The notes: a model not told the origin generated them from the sequence alone. Positions 7,606 through 15,706 are shown, counted from the stretch's first letter. The stretch is DNA of 19,703 nt from an uncultured Oscillospiraceae bacterium (GCA_934661735.1 CAKUJN010000039.1:1-19703), one strand, 5' to 3'. A program made the numbers and translations.

Positions 7606-9702
7606 TTATTGCGCCGTATTTTCTCTGGCAGCGGTTTCATACTTGGTGCTGGTGGAGAAATACGCGTCCAGAATGGGGATGCAGACGTTTGCCAGATTGC
7701 CGCCCTGCGCGCCCTTTTCCACATAGACGGCAATGGCGATTTCGGGGTTGTCGGCCGGCGCGTACAGAACGAACGACGCGTGGTCCGAGCCGCTGTACTC
7801 GTTGCCCCACTGCGCGGTGCCGGTCTTACAGGCAAGCTTGATCGGGTAATCCGCCAGATACTGCGCGGCGGTGCCGACGCTTGCGGCCAGCTCCATGCCG
7901 GTGGAGACGCAGTCGATGGCCTCGTCGGACATGTCCAGCTCGCTTGCCACGGTGGGCGTGTGCTCCAGAATCAGGTCCTGATAGTCCCACGACACAACGC
8001 GCGAAAGGAACGTCGCCTTGTACCGCACGCCGTGATTGGCCAGTGCCGAGGTGTAGCACACCATCTGCATCGGGGTGAACTTGTTGTCCGACTGGCCGAT
8101 GGCGGCCTGAATGATATCCGCGCCGTACCAGCCGGCCTGATCGCCGGTGTACATCGCGGCCTTTGTCTCGGCGTTGGCGCGCGTGCCGGTGTGCTCGGGG
8201 AGCTCCACGCCGGTCGCCTCGCCCAGACCCAGTGCCTTTGCAACCTCGTCCATCGGGTTCTTCTTCGTCACGGGGTAGTAATTGTTATAGGTCAGACGGC
8301 CGATTTCATAGAAATAATAGTTGCACGATTCCTGAAGCGCCTGCTGCATGTTGACCGTGCCGTGCGTCGTCTGGGTGCTTGTCCAGACATAGCACTTCGG
8401 CATATAGCCATAGTCCTTGTAATAGTCGTATACGCCCTTGTCGGTGATTTCATAGTATTCGCTGAAGCCGCCCAGATCGATTGCGGCGATGGACGTGACC
8501 ATCTTGTAAATGGAGCCCGGCCAGTATTCGGCGTCCAGCGCGCGGTTGTACATCGGCGCGTATTTGTCGGCCGCCAGCTCCTGATAGTTTTCATTGAACG
8601 TGGACAGATCATACGTCGGATAGCTGGCGCAGGCGAGAATCTCGCCGGTTCTGACCTGCTGGACGACGACCGCGCCGCCCTCGGCGTCCTTGCCCTCGTG
8701 CTTGCGGCCGACGCCGTTCTCGCGCAGATTCAGAATCATGCTTTCCAGCGACTGCTCGGCCACCGCCTGAAGCGAAATGTCAATTGTCAGCTCCACATTG
8801 TTGCCCGGCTCGGGACGGGATTCAAAATACTCCTCCAGAACCTCGCCGCTGGACGAAACGGTGGTGTATTTCGAGCCGCTCTGACCGTGCAGATACTCCT
8901 CAAAGGCGTACTCAATGCCGGTCTGGCCGACCAGCGCGTTCATGGCGTAGTCCTGATCCTTGTATTTCTGATACTGCTCGGCGGTCATCTGGCCGATATA
9001 GCCCAGCAGATGCGCGGCGTATTTGGTGTGATACTCGCGCACGGTGCCGGTCTCGACGATGACGCCCGGAATGCCCAGCTCCATTACGGCGGCAAGGTCC
9101 TCGGCCTTGACGTCGCTGGCCAGCGTGTAGTTTTCCAGTCCGATGCCTGGGATGCTTCGCAGCTCAAGCTCATATCGGACGGAGATTACGCGGTACGCCT
9201 GATCGGCGCTCCATTCCTCGGGAATCCGGTACTCGCCGCGGAGATTTTTCATCAGCGTCTGCGCGGAGATGTCCAGATCATAGTCGCGGTTGGCCAGGAA
9301 CATGCGGAAATAGTTCTGCCACGAGTTGTTCAGACTGTCCATATTATAGTCGTACGGCCGCTCGGCCGTGACAGGGAAGTGGCTTTCGTATGCAATTCCA
9401 AGCCTGTCGCACAGCTCCAGCAGCGAAAGCAGCTTTTCGTTCGGCGATTTGCTGTTGAACAGGACAAAGTTGATGATCGTCAGGTTATAGCTGGCGCGGT
9501 TTGAGACCAGCACATTGCCGTTGCGGTCAAGGATATTGCCGCGTGACGCCTCGACCACGGTCCGGTAGGGGATGGAGTTTGCGCCGGCGGCGACAGCCTC
9601 CTCGGATGTGACCAGCTTGTACAGCCGCAGCGTAAACAGCGACAGCAGCGCGGCCACCATCACAATAAAGGTAATGGTTCGGATTCGGATTCTTCGGTTC
9701 AT
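7606..9702 (-). CDS. mrdA: Penicillin-binding protein 2 (class B transpeptidase, MrdA/PbpA)
   Basis: This 698-residue class B PBP cross-links peptidoglycan during elongation. It has a short basic N-terminus and one membrane helix (9-30), a dimerisation domain starting at YRTVVEASRGNILDRNG (46-62), and a transpeptidase domain with all three active-site motifs: S397-I-Y-K400 after WPG, S459-C-N461, and K626-T-G628. The first motif is SIYK instead of the more usual STFK/STMK, but the catalytic Ser and Lys are intact. The gene starts 3 bases after the mreD stop and is followed by lepA. Its placement with mreD supports a role in the Rod elongation complex rather than in division or sporulation; a SpoVD or PBP3-like role is less likely because no PASTA repeats are seen. 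Confidence 0.94.
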   Translation of the reverse strand: MNRRIRIRTITFIVMVAALLSLFTLRLYKLVTSEEAVAAGANSIPYRTVVEASRGNILDRNGNVLVSNRASYNLTIINFVLFNSKSPNEKLLSLLELCDRLGIAYESHFPVTAERPYDYNMDSLNNSWQNYFRMFLANRDYDLDISAQTLMKNLRGEYRIPEEWSADQAYRVISVRYELELRSIPGIGLENYTLASDVKAEDLAAVMELGIPGVIVETGTVREYHTKYAAHLLGYIGQMTAEQYQKYKDQDYAMNALVGQTGIEYAFEEYLHGQSGSKYTTVSSSGEVLEEYFESRPEPGNNVELTIDISLQAVAEQSLESMILNLRENGVGRKHEGKDAEGGAVVVQQVRTGEILACASYPTYDLSTFNENYQELAADKYAPMYNRALDAEYWPGSIYKMVTSIAAIDLGGFSEYYEITDKGVYDYYKDYGYMPKCYVWTSTQTTHGTVNMQQALQESCNYYFYEIGRLTYNNYYPVTKKNPMDEVAKALGLGEATGVELPEHTGTRANAETKAAMYTGDQAGWYGADIIQAAIGQSDNKFTPMQMVCYTSALANHGVRYKATFLSRVVSWDYQDLILEHTPTVASELDMSDEAIDCVSTGMELAASVGTAAQYLADYPIKLACKTGTAQWGNEYSGSDHASFVLYAPADNPEIAIAVYVEKGAQGGNLANVCIPILDAYFSTSTKYETAARENTAQ

Positions 9703-9705
9703 AGA

Positions 9706-10203
9706 TCAGGCCCCCGCCTTTCGGATTGCCCATGCGGCCAGCGTAACCGGCGGGCATGCCGTCATGGACAGCAGAATCTGGCGCAGCAGCGGCAGCCATC
9801 CGTCGGCCCCGCTCTGTCCCAGATAGCATTTCAGCGCGAACAGCGTCAGCTGACACGCGGTCAGCGCCATCAGGCTCATCATCAGCGCGGAAACCAGGTT
9901 GCGGTTGAATACCCGCTCGCACAGATAGCCCGCGCATACGGCGCACAGCGTGCACAGCACGATCAGCATTCCGCCGCCGTCCGCGCCGCTGAGGCACCAG
10001 AACGTTCCGGCCGCAAGGCCGAACACACCGCCGCTTTCCGCGCCGGTATACATGGCCACGCACACGACCGCAACCGGAATCAGGCAGAGCTTGGTGTCCC
10101 AGAAGCGCGCGCGCCCGAACACCACGGTCTGCACAACCATGACCAGCAGAAACAGCAGCGCATAGAGCGCCCACATCAGTACGTTTTTATATCTTGCCTG
10201 CAT
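9706..10203 (-). CDS. mreD: Rod shape-determining protein MreD
   Basis: This 165-residue integral membrane protein has about five hydrophobic helices (11-30, 40-54, 57-71, 76-93, 101-126 by eye, then 139-158) and no soluble domain. The opening LLMVVQTVVFG-type helix and the DTKLCLIPVAVVCVAMYTGAESGGVFGLAAG stretch resemble MreD, in which an early helix is followed by a Pro-containing one and a Gly-rich turn. The call also rests on its place directly before mrdA. The ATG has AAGGAG 10 bases upstream. mreB and mreC, which usually precede mreD, are absent: the gene is preceded by repeat element B and then miaB. Sequence recognition alone is moderate because MreD diverges fast. Confidence 0.82.
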   Translation of the reverse strand: MQARYKNVLMWALYALLFLLVMVVQTVVFGRARFWDTKLCLIPVAVVCVAMYTGAESGGVFGLAAGTFWCLSGADGGGMLIVLCTLCAVCAGYLCERVFNRNLVSALMMSLMALTACQLTLFALKCYLGQSGADGWLPLLRQILLSMTACPPVTLAAWAIRKAGA

Positions 10204-10239
10204 AGCGGGCGCTCCTTTCCTGAAAACTATCCGGTTTCA

Positions 10240-10996
10240 ATATTGCGCGCTGCCGCGCGCGATTTTTTGGCCGCTCCGCGGCCGATTCTGCGCCCCACCC
10301 TGTAGGGGCCGACGACTCTGTCGGCCCGCTTGTCCGGATTCACCGGAGTGCCGTTGAATGCGGTGACACCGCAACCGCTGCTTCGCAGACCTACTTTTTC
10401 TGTTGCGCCAGAAAAAGTAGGCAAAAAGAAGCGCTTGGGACGCATTATATTGCGCGCTGACGCGCGCGTTTTTTTTGACGCCCTGACGGGCGCAGATTTG
10501 TTACTTCCCCGATAGCTTTCAATTCCGGCAAATGTACTACACGCATTTGCGGGCAGACTGCATCAATTTCGGTTCTGCTCATTTCCGGAATACTCGATGG
10601 GCCGTGCTCATGCACTGCACCTTGTAGGGGCCGATGTGGGCATCGGCCCCTACAAACATGTACAGTAGAACGCAAATATTGTGCACTACCGGCGAATACG
10701 TAGATGCATTCTGAATTGCATGGCAGGGTGTTTTACCATCTCCTGGCGTGGCAACTTTTTCCGATGGAGCGTTGTCCCCACGCAGGCGGCGCTGTAGTTC
10801 AGCTTTGCAGAGAGTCTATCGTGTGTTGGCCGCAGCGTTCTTCTACGGGGTGATTCTGTGGCACTGCGGTACAATCCGATCCGCATCCAGCGTCTCTTTT
10901 TGCCCACTTTTTCTGGCGCAACAGAAAAAGTGGGTCTGCGAAGCAATGGTTGCGGCTTCGCCGCATTCGGCGGCACCTCCGGTGAAAACGGAGCGG
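10240..10996 (+). repeat. Repeat element B, complete copy with nested insertion (about 0.76 kb)
   Basis: The element fills the gap between mreD and miaB. Outer module: GC hairpin with T6 plus GGCCGC/GCGGCC (10240-10283). Left arm: GTAG hairpin (10302-10327), CCGG spacer, TGCGG dyad, 13 bp hairpin (10390-10402 with 10409-10421, loop TTGCGC), CAAAAAG. Then comes a second GC hairpin with eight T (10452-10476). The core (10500-10890) is homologous to copy A but interrupted at about 10597-10680 by extra sequence carrying a perfect 15 bp palindrome. Right arm: 13 bp hairpin (10903-10915 with 10922-10934, loop GCGCAA), TCTGCGAAGCAA, dyads, ending against the miaB stop codon. No credible gene is seen. 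Confidence 0.87.
10622..10655. repeat. Nested perfect 15 bp palindrome inside element B
   Basis: The arms at 10622-10636 and 10641-10655 pair perfectly around TGGG. Each arm holds GTAGGGGCCGATG, the same family as the GTAG-headed hairpins at the outer ends of the elements. Copies A and C lack it at this position, so it looks like a small unit inserted into the element. Confidence 0.8.
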
Positions 10997-12400
10997 TCAA
11001 ACCGCCGCACCGGTGAGGCTCCACGTCGTGCAGCCTGTGATGTGTGCCTGTGCAAACTGGCCGATCAGGCTCTCCGGTCCCGTCATGCGCACAAGGCGGC
11101 CGCCCTCGGTGCGGGCGGTGAGCAGCTCGCCGTCCCTGCCGTCGACCAGCACGCGCATGGTTCTGCCGACATACGCCTGATGAATCTCCTGCGAAATGCG
11201 GTTCTGTACGTCGCACAGGCGGTCAAAGCGGCGGTTTTTCTCCGCCTTCGGCGTTGGATCATCCATTTTTGCCGCCGGCGTGCCAGGGCGCGGCGAGAAG
11301 ATAAAGGTGAACAGCGCGTCATAGCGCACCCGCTCAATCAGCCGGATTGTATCCTCAAATTCCGCCTCGGTCTCGCCGGGGAAGCCGACGATCACGTCGC
11401 TGGTCAGCACCAGCTCCGGCATGACCGACCGGCCGTAGTCGACCAGCGACAGATACTGCGCCGAGTCGTAATGGCGGTTCATCGCCCTGAGCACGCGGTC
11501 GTTTCCGGACTGGAACGGGAGATGGAACTGCTTTGCGATTTTCTCATGCGAGGCAATGGTGTCAAACAGCTTTTTTGTCGCGTCCTTCGGGTGGCTGGTC
11601 ATGAAGCGCAGCCAGAAATCGCCGTCCAGCTCCGCCAGCGTCCCGATGAGATCGGCGAAATCCACGCCGAGGCCGAGATCCTTTCCATAGGAATTGACGT
11701 TCTGGCCGAGCAGCGTGATATCCTTATAGCCCGCCGCGATCAGCTCCCTGACTTCGGCGATAATCTCCTCCGGACGGCGCGAGCGCTCGCGCCCGCGGAC
11801 ATAGGGGACGATGCAGTATGAGCAGAAATTGTTGCAGCCGTACATGATCGACACCCACGCCTTGAGGTTGTTCGACCGCACGACGGGAATGCCCTCGGCG
11901 ATGGAGCCGGCGGAGTCCTCGGTGGCAAAAACGCGTTTGCCCGTCGTCAGGACGGCATATAAAAGCTCGGGAAAGCGCCACAAGTGGTGCGGATTGAAAA
12001 TGCCGTCCACATGGCGGTAGCTGCCCTTGATGCGCGCGGCGACCTCGGGCCTGCCCATCATGCAGCCGCACAGGAAAATCTTCTGCCGCGGATGGCGGTT
12101 TTTCGTGTGCGTCAGCGCGCCGACGTTGCCATAGACGCGGTCCTCGGCGTGCTCGCGGATGGCGCAGGTGTTGATGACGATGCAGTCTGCGCCCTCCTCC
12201 TCGTCGACGATGCCGTAGCCGCACGCCTCCAGCATGCCGCGGATGCGCTCGGAGTCGGCCTCGTTCTGCTGACAGCCGTAGGTATCGACAAACGCGCGCG
12301 GCGTAATGCCCTGCGCGTGCCAGTATTCTCTGATTTTCTGGCAGAGCTCCTGCTGTGTGCGGAGCTGTTCGGGTGTGATCTGGGTGGTTCTGGTTTCCAA
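10997..12400 (-). CDS. miaB: tRNA-2-methylthio-N6-dimethylallyladenosine synthase (MiaB)
   Basis: This 467-residue methylthiotransferase modifies A37 of tRNAs that read UNN codons. The N-terminal MTTase domain has cluster ligands C43 (in TYGCQQNEADSERIRG), C79 (NTCAIREHAEDRVYGNVG) and C113 (CGCM). The radical-SAM domain has C189-x3-C193-x2-C196 (YGCNNFCSYCIVPYVRGRE). A TRAM domain ends the protein (VLVDGRDGELLTARTEGGRLV). The MiaB rather than RimO or MtaB assignment rests on YGCQ-NE-DSE and YGCNNFCSYCIVPYVRGRERSR. The start is a TTG at 12398-12400: GGAGG at 12408-12412 sits 7 bases upstream and no in-frame ATG occurs before Met55, which would cut off C43. The stop lies against repeat element B. 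Confidence 0.95.
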   Translation of the reverse strand: METRTTQITPEQLRTQQELCQKIREYWHAQGITPRAFVDTYGCQQNEADSERIRGMLEACGYGIVDEEEGADCIVINTCAIREHAEDRVYGNVGALTHTKNRHPRQKIFLCGCMMGRPEVAARIKGSYRHVDGIFNPHHLWRFPELLYAVLTTGKRVFATEDSAGSIAEGIPVVRSNNLKAWVSIMYGCNNFCSYCIVPYVRGRERSRRPEEIIAEVRELIAAGYKDITLLGQNVNSYGKDLGLGVDFADLIGTLAELDGDFWLRFMTSHPKDATKKLFDTIASHEKIAKQFHLPFQSGNDRVLRAMNRHYDSAQYLSLVDYGRSVMPELVLTSDVIVGFPGETEAEFEDTIRLIERVRYDALFTFIFSPRPGTPAAKMDDPTPKAEKNRRFDRLCDVQNRISQEIHQAYVGRTMRVLVDGRDGELLTARTEGGRLVRMTGPESLIGQFAQAHITGCTTWSLTGAAV

Positions 12401-12407
12401 GGCGATA

Positions 12408-12412
12408 CCTCC
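12408..12412 (-). promoter_or_regulatory. Ribosome binding site fixing the TTG start of miaB
   Basis: GGAGG on the minus strand, 7 bases before the TTG at 12398-12400. It decides the start, because the first in-frame ATG lies beyond the first cluster cysteine. Confidence 0.8.
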
Positions 12413-12448
12413 GGATGAATGATCGGCGGGGTGCCGATAGATTATAGT

Positions 12449-12477
12449 ATTATAGCAGAGAATCCGCTTTTTTTCAA
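12449..12477 (-). promoter_or_regulatory. Sigma-A promoter of miaB
   Basis: On the minus strand -35 TTGAAA (12472-12477) and -10 TATAAT (12449-12454) are 17 bases apart. A second TATAAT (12441-12446) lies just downstream. The spacing to the TTG start gives a leader of about 40 bases. Confidence 0.8.
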
Positions 12478-12549
12478 CTTCCGGATTCGTTCATGCGCCC
12501 GAAATCCGGCTGTTCACAAATTTTTCAAAGATGAAGCGCGGCGCAGAGA

Positions 12550-12578
12550 TTGCAAATATATGCCGCGTGTGGTACACT
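12550..12578 (+). promoter_or_regulatory. Promoter of the parvulin gene
   Basis: On the plus strand -35 TTGCAA (12550-12555) and -10 TACACT (12573-12578) are 17 bases apart, about 70 bases before the ATG at 12650. It is divergent from the miaB promoter; the two together account for most of the 12401-12649 gap. Confidence 0.6.
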
Positions 12579-12649
12579 GTGATGGATATACCGGTAATTC
12601 CGGTACCGTAAGCAGCGGCCCAGCGGCCGCGGAAAGACGAGGAGTTATC

Positions 12650-14188
12650 ATGGATCTGGAAAACAACGGCGCCGCGATGGACGCCGGACAGACCGGCGCG
12701 CAGGCGCAGGCTGACGCTGCCGCGGAGGCAGCGGCCGAGACTGCCGCAGAGGACGCGGCCGGTATCGGGGCGGCGGAAGAATCCGGCGCTGTGGACGCGG
12801 CGGAGCCTGCCGCCGAGACGGACGCTCCGGACGACGCGGAGCCGGACGTTGCGGCCGGCACGGACGACGGCGCGGAGCATTTTGAGATTATCGAGGAGGA
12901 CGGCGAGCCGTCCGCCGAGGGCGCGGACGCCGCGGAGGACGCCGAGGCGCAGCCGCCGAAGAAGAAAAGCCCCGTTCTGGGCATCTGTCTGGCCTTTGCT
13001 GTGGCGCTTCTGGCCGTGGCCGCGATCTTTATCGCGAAAAGCGTCAAGGGCGGCGCGGTAATCGCGCACGAAAACGAGGCGGGCTACACCTCCTACACCA
13101 TGACCGAGGAACAGGTCAACGACCGCATTCTGGGCAATTCCGTCGCAAAGTGCGGCAAGCGCGAGCTGACAAACCGGCAGCTGCCGTTCTACTACTGGCA
13201 GGGCTATTATTCCTTTATCAGCAGCTACGGACAGTACGCGTCGTTCCTGCTGGATTCCACAAAGGGACTGGACGAGCAGGAATATGCCGACGGCATCACC
13301 TGGCAGCAGCAGTTCCTTGATTCCGCCGTCCAGATGTTCAGCAGCGTTTCCTCCCTGTGTCAGGAGGCGGAGGCCAACGGCTTCACGCTTGGCGAGGAGG
13401 AGCAGCAGTATCTGGATTCGCTGTCGGAGAGTCTGGACTCCGCGGCGGTGTACTACGGCTTTGAAAACGGCGAAAGCTATCTGCGGCAGGCGTTCGGCAG
13501 CACCGTCACCGCCGCCGACTACCGCCAGTTTGTCACGGAAAACATGATTGCCAGCATGTATCTGTCCCAGCTGGTGGAAAACGCCAGCTATACCGACGAG
13601 GACATCGAGGCGTATTACGACGAGAACGCCGAGCGCTTTGAGGCCAACCGCGTTATGAAGGTGGACAGCCCCATGGTCAACATCCGCCACATTCTGATTC
13701 AGCCCGCCGAGACGGACGAAAACGGCGAATACACCGACGAGGCATGGGCCGAGGCCGAGCAGAAGATCAACGAAATCTATGACGAGTGGAAGTCCGGCGA
13801 GCAGACCGAGGATTCCTTTGCCGCGCTGGCGCAGGAATACTCTGCCGACGGCAGCGCCGCGAACGGCGGCCTGATTGAAAACGTCTATCCCGGACAGATG
13901 GTGGACAACTTCAACGACTGGTGCTTTGCCGACGGACGCATGGTCGGCGACACCGGCATTGTAAAGACGGAGTTCGGCTATCACATCATCTATCTCTCCG
14001 CGATTCTGGACGAGATCTACTGGCGCACCACCGCCGCCAGCGACTATGTGAACAATCTGTCCTCGCAGCTGTCCGACGATATTCTGGCGAAGTATGAGAC
14101 AAAGACGACGCTGGAAAACGCGGCGCTTCTGGACGTGCTTGCCGCACAGCGCGTACAGACCGAGGCCGAGACGCAGACCGGCGAATAA
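12650..14188 (+). CDS. Membrane-anchored parvulin-type peptidyl-prolyl isomerase (PrsA/SurA-like)
   Basis: This 512-residue protein probably folds exported proteins outside the membrane. Residues 1-100 are almost pure Ala/Glu/Asp/Gly with no Lys or Arg. A KKK at 104-106 precedes a single helix (about 107-129), giving a type II topology with an acidic cytoplasmic tail. The outer part has an alpha-helical SurA_N-like region (about 150-320) and a parvulin PpiC domain (about 342-450): VNIRHILIQP with the conserved His, SFAALAQEYSADGSAANGG, and FGYHIIYL. The C-terminal tail (450-512) is helical. I chose the ATG at 12650 because GAGGAG lies 5 bases upstream and the frame continues 5' only through non-coding sequence and the promoter. 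Unlike classical PrsA it is not a lipoprotein: there is no signal peptide or lipobox. The client proteins are unknown. Confidence 0.88.
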   Translation: MDLENNGAAMDAGQTGAQAQADAAAEAAAETAAEDAAGIGAAEESGAVDAAEPAAETDAPDDAEPDVAAGTDDGAEHFEIIEEDGEPSAEGADAAEDAEAQPPKKKSPVLGICLAFAVALLAVAAIFIAKSVKGGAVIAHENEAGYTSYTMTEEQVNDRILGNSVAKCGKRELTNRQLPFYYWQGYYSFISSYGQYASFLLDSTKGLDEQEYADGITWQQQFLDSAVQMFSSVSSLCQEAEANGFTLGEEEQQYLDSLSESLDSAAVYYGFENGESYLRQAFGSTVTAADYRQFVTENMIASMYLSQLVENASYTDEDIEAYYDENAERFEANRVMKVDSPMVNIRHILIQPAETDENGEYTDEAWAEAEQKINEIYDEWKSGEQTEDSFAALAQEYSADGSAANGGLIENVYPGQMVDNFNDWCFADGRMVGDTGIVKTEFGYHIIYLSAILDEIYWRTTAASDYVNNLSSQLSDDILAKYETKTTLENAALLDVLAAQRVQTEAETQTGE

Positions 14189-14218
14189 TTTTTCAATTCA
14201 AATACCGGAGGGCTACGG

Positions 14219-14260
14219 ATGGGCGCTGTGCGCCCATCGGAGCTTTCCTGCGCCCTGTGA
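14219..14260 (+). other. Possible 13-residue leader ORF overlapping a hairpin
   Basis: A GGAGGG site 6 bases before ATG opens a frame reading MGAVRPSELSCAL and stopping at 14260, 31 bases before the lipid kinase start. Its first codons form the left arm of a perfect 9 bp hairpin (14218-14226 with 14230-14238, loop TGT) with no T-run after it. It could be a translated leader or chance; nothing else supports it. Confidence 0.25.
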
Positions 14261-14291
14261 AATAATTGATGCCTGCTTGAGGTGTTTTTCT

Positions 14292-15212
14292 ATGAAAAGG
14301 CTTCTGTTTTTCATCAATCCCAACGCCGGACACGCGGAGATCCGAAATCATCTGGTCGATGTGCTTCAGATTTTCTCCGCCGGCGGCTATGAGATTACAG
14401 TCCATCCAACCGCCGCGCCGAAGGATCTGACGCGGAAAATTGCCGCGGACGGCGCGGATTATGACCTGCTGGTCTGCACCGGCGGCGACGGCACGCTCAA
14501 CGAGGCCGTGTCGGGTCTGATGCAGCTGCCGGAGGACCGCCGCCCGCCGCTGGGCTATATTCCGGGCGGAACGGTCAACGACGTGGCCTCCACGCTGGGC
14601 CTGTCCAGAAATCCGGTCGCGGCCGCGCGCGATATCATGACGGGAAGGCCGTTTGCCATGGACGTGGGCCAGTTCTGCGAAAGCCGCTGGTTTGTGTATG
14701 TGGCGGCGTTCGGTCTGTTTACCGACGTGGCGTATGAGACACCGCAGGAGGATAAGCGCGCGCTGGGCCGGCTTGCGTATCTGCTGGCGGGCGTGCGGGC
14801 GCTGAGCGACGTGCGCGCCGTGCCCGTCTGCATCGAGTGCAACGGAAAAACCGAGCGCGCCGAGGTGCTGGACGGTCTGGTGTGCAGCACCACCAGCGTC
14901 GGCGGCTTTCAGCCGCGCAGCGATCTGAGTGATCTGGAGGTGCGTCTGGACGACGGCCGCGCGGAGGTCGTCCTGGTCAAAGACATCAAGAATCTGATCG
15001 ATTTCGGAAATGTGGCCGGCCGGCTTCTGCGGATGGAGCTGCAAAACGAGAGCTTTATCACGCACCAGTCCGACCGCGTGCGCTTCACCTTTGAGCATCC
15101 CGTGCCGTGGACGCTGGACGGCGAGTACGGCGGAGACCGTCGGCAGGTGGATATTCAGATTCACCGTCAGGCCGTGCGGATCATCGTTCCGGCGGATAAA
15201 GCGGATAAATAA
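14292..15212 (+). CDS. Diacylglycerol kinase family lipid kinase (DgkB/YegS-like)
   Basis: This 306-residue cytoplasmic protein belongs to the DAGK_cat/LCB5-YegS family of lipid kinases. It has the opening FFINPNAG strand-turn (6-13), the nucleotide-binding GGDGTLNE (64-71), and a second glycine-rich motif IPGGTVNDVA (90-99, usually GTxNDFA). A beta-rich C-terminal domain ends with WTLDGEYGG, typical of the family. The likely job is phosphorylating diacylglycerol back to phosphatidic acid, as DgkB does in Gram-positives; the exact lipid cannot be read from the sequence. I chose the ATG at 14292 with GAGGTG 8 bases upstream, because the longer frame 5' overlaps the parvulin gene. It lies 103 bases after that gene and may be co-transcribed with it. 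A strong terminator follows directly. Confidence 0.92.
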   Translation: MKRLLFFINPNAGHAEIRNHLVDVLQIFSAGGYEITVHPTAAPKDLTRKIAADGADYDLLVCTGGDGTLNEAVSGLMQLPEDRRPPLGYIPGGTVNDVASTLGLSRNPVAAARDIMTGRPFAMDVGQFCESRWFVYVAAFGLFTDVAYETPQEDKRALGRLAYLLAGVRALSDVRAVPVCIECNGKTERAEVLDGLVCSTTSVGGFQPRSDLSDLEVRLDDGRAEVVLVKDIKNLIDFGNVAGRLLRMELQNESFITHQSDRVRFTFEHPVPWTLDGEYGGDRRQVDIQIHRQAVRIIVPADKADK

Positions 15213-15216
15213 GCTG

Positions 15217-15250
15217 AAACGGGCCTCCGGAGCAATCCGGAGGCCCGTTT
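15217..15250. terminator. Bidirectional terminator between lipid kinase and iscU
   Basis: A perfect 15 bp stem (15217-15231 with 15236-15250) with a GCAA loop ends in AAA on one side and TTTTCT on the other. It sits between two convergent genes: 5 bases after the kinase stop and 9 bases after the iscU stop. It probably serves both. Confidence 0.88.
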
Positions 15251-15258
15251 TCTGCATG

Positions 15259-15693
15259 TTATACCATGTGGCACGCGGCGCAGTTTTCACAGTCGGGGAA
15301 TTTGCTGTGATCGTATTCGATGCCGTTTTTGTCATAATAATCCCTGACGGCAGACTTGATGGACTCCTCGGCCAGCACCGAGCAGTGCAGCTTGTGCGCG
15401 GGCAGGCCGCCAAGCGCCTCGACCACCTGCTTATTCGTGACGGCCAGCGCCTCGTCGATCGTCTTGCCCTTGATCATCTCCGTCGCCATGGAGCTGGAAG
15501 CGATGGCGCTGCCGCAGCCGAACGTCTCAAACTTCACATTGTCGATTCTGTTGTCCTTTACCTTGATATACATCTTCATGATGTCGCCGCATTTTGCGTT
15601 GCCGACCTCGCCCACGCCGTCTGCGTCGGGGATTTCGCCCACATTGCGCGGGTTCATGAAGTGGTCCATTACCGTATCCGTATAAAGTGCCAT
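15259..15693 (-). CDS. iscU: IscU/NifU-like iron-sulfur cluster scaffold
   Basis: This 144-residue protein is the scaffold on which IscS-derived sulfur and iron are joined into clusters. The three ligand cysteines and the regulating Asp are present: GNAKCGD (C35, D37), FGCGSA (C60) and HCSVLAEE (H103, C104). The LPPVK chaperone motif of proteobacterial IscU appears as LPAHKLHCS. The C-terminal tail carries three more cysteines spaced CxxCxxC (C135, C138, C141, followed by His), which the core fold does not need. The ATG has AAGGAGG 8 bases upstream and the gap to iscS is 13 bases, so the pair is one operon. The Asp37 version is the active assembly type. SufU is less likely because the SufU insertion is absent. 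Confidence 0.94.
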   Translation of the reverse strand: MALYTDTVMDHFMNPRNVGEIPDADGVGEVGNAKCGDIMKMYIKVKDNRIDNVKFETFGCGSAIASSSMATEMIKGKTIDEALAVTNKQVVEALGGLPAHKLHCSVLAEESIKSAVRDYYDKNGIEYDHSKFPDCENCAACHMV

Positions 15694-15706
15694 GATTGCA
15701 TCCTCC

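Noticed and set aside
7480..9504. A 674-codon plus-strand frame opposite mrdA
   Set aside because: It is antisense to an intact PBP2 with all catalytic motifs. There is no ribosome site or recognisable family.
12491..13984. A 497-codon minus-strand frame opposite the parvulin gene
   Set aside because: This is the shadow of the Ala/Glu/Asp-rich coding strand. The plus-strand frame has a promoter, a ribosome site and a PpiC domain.
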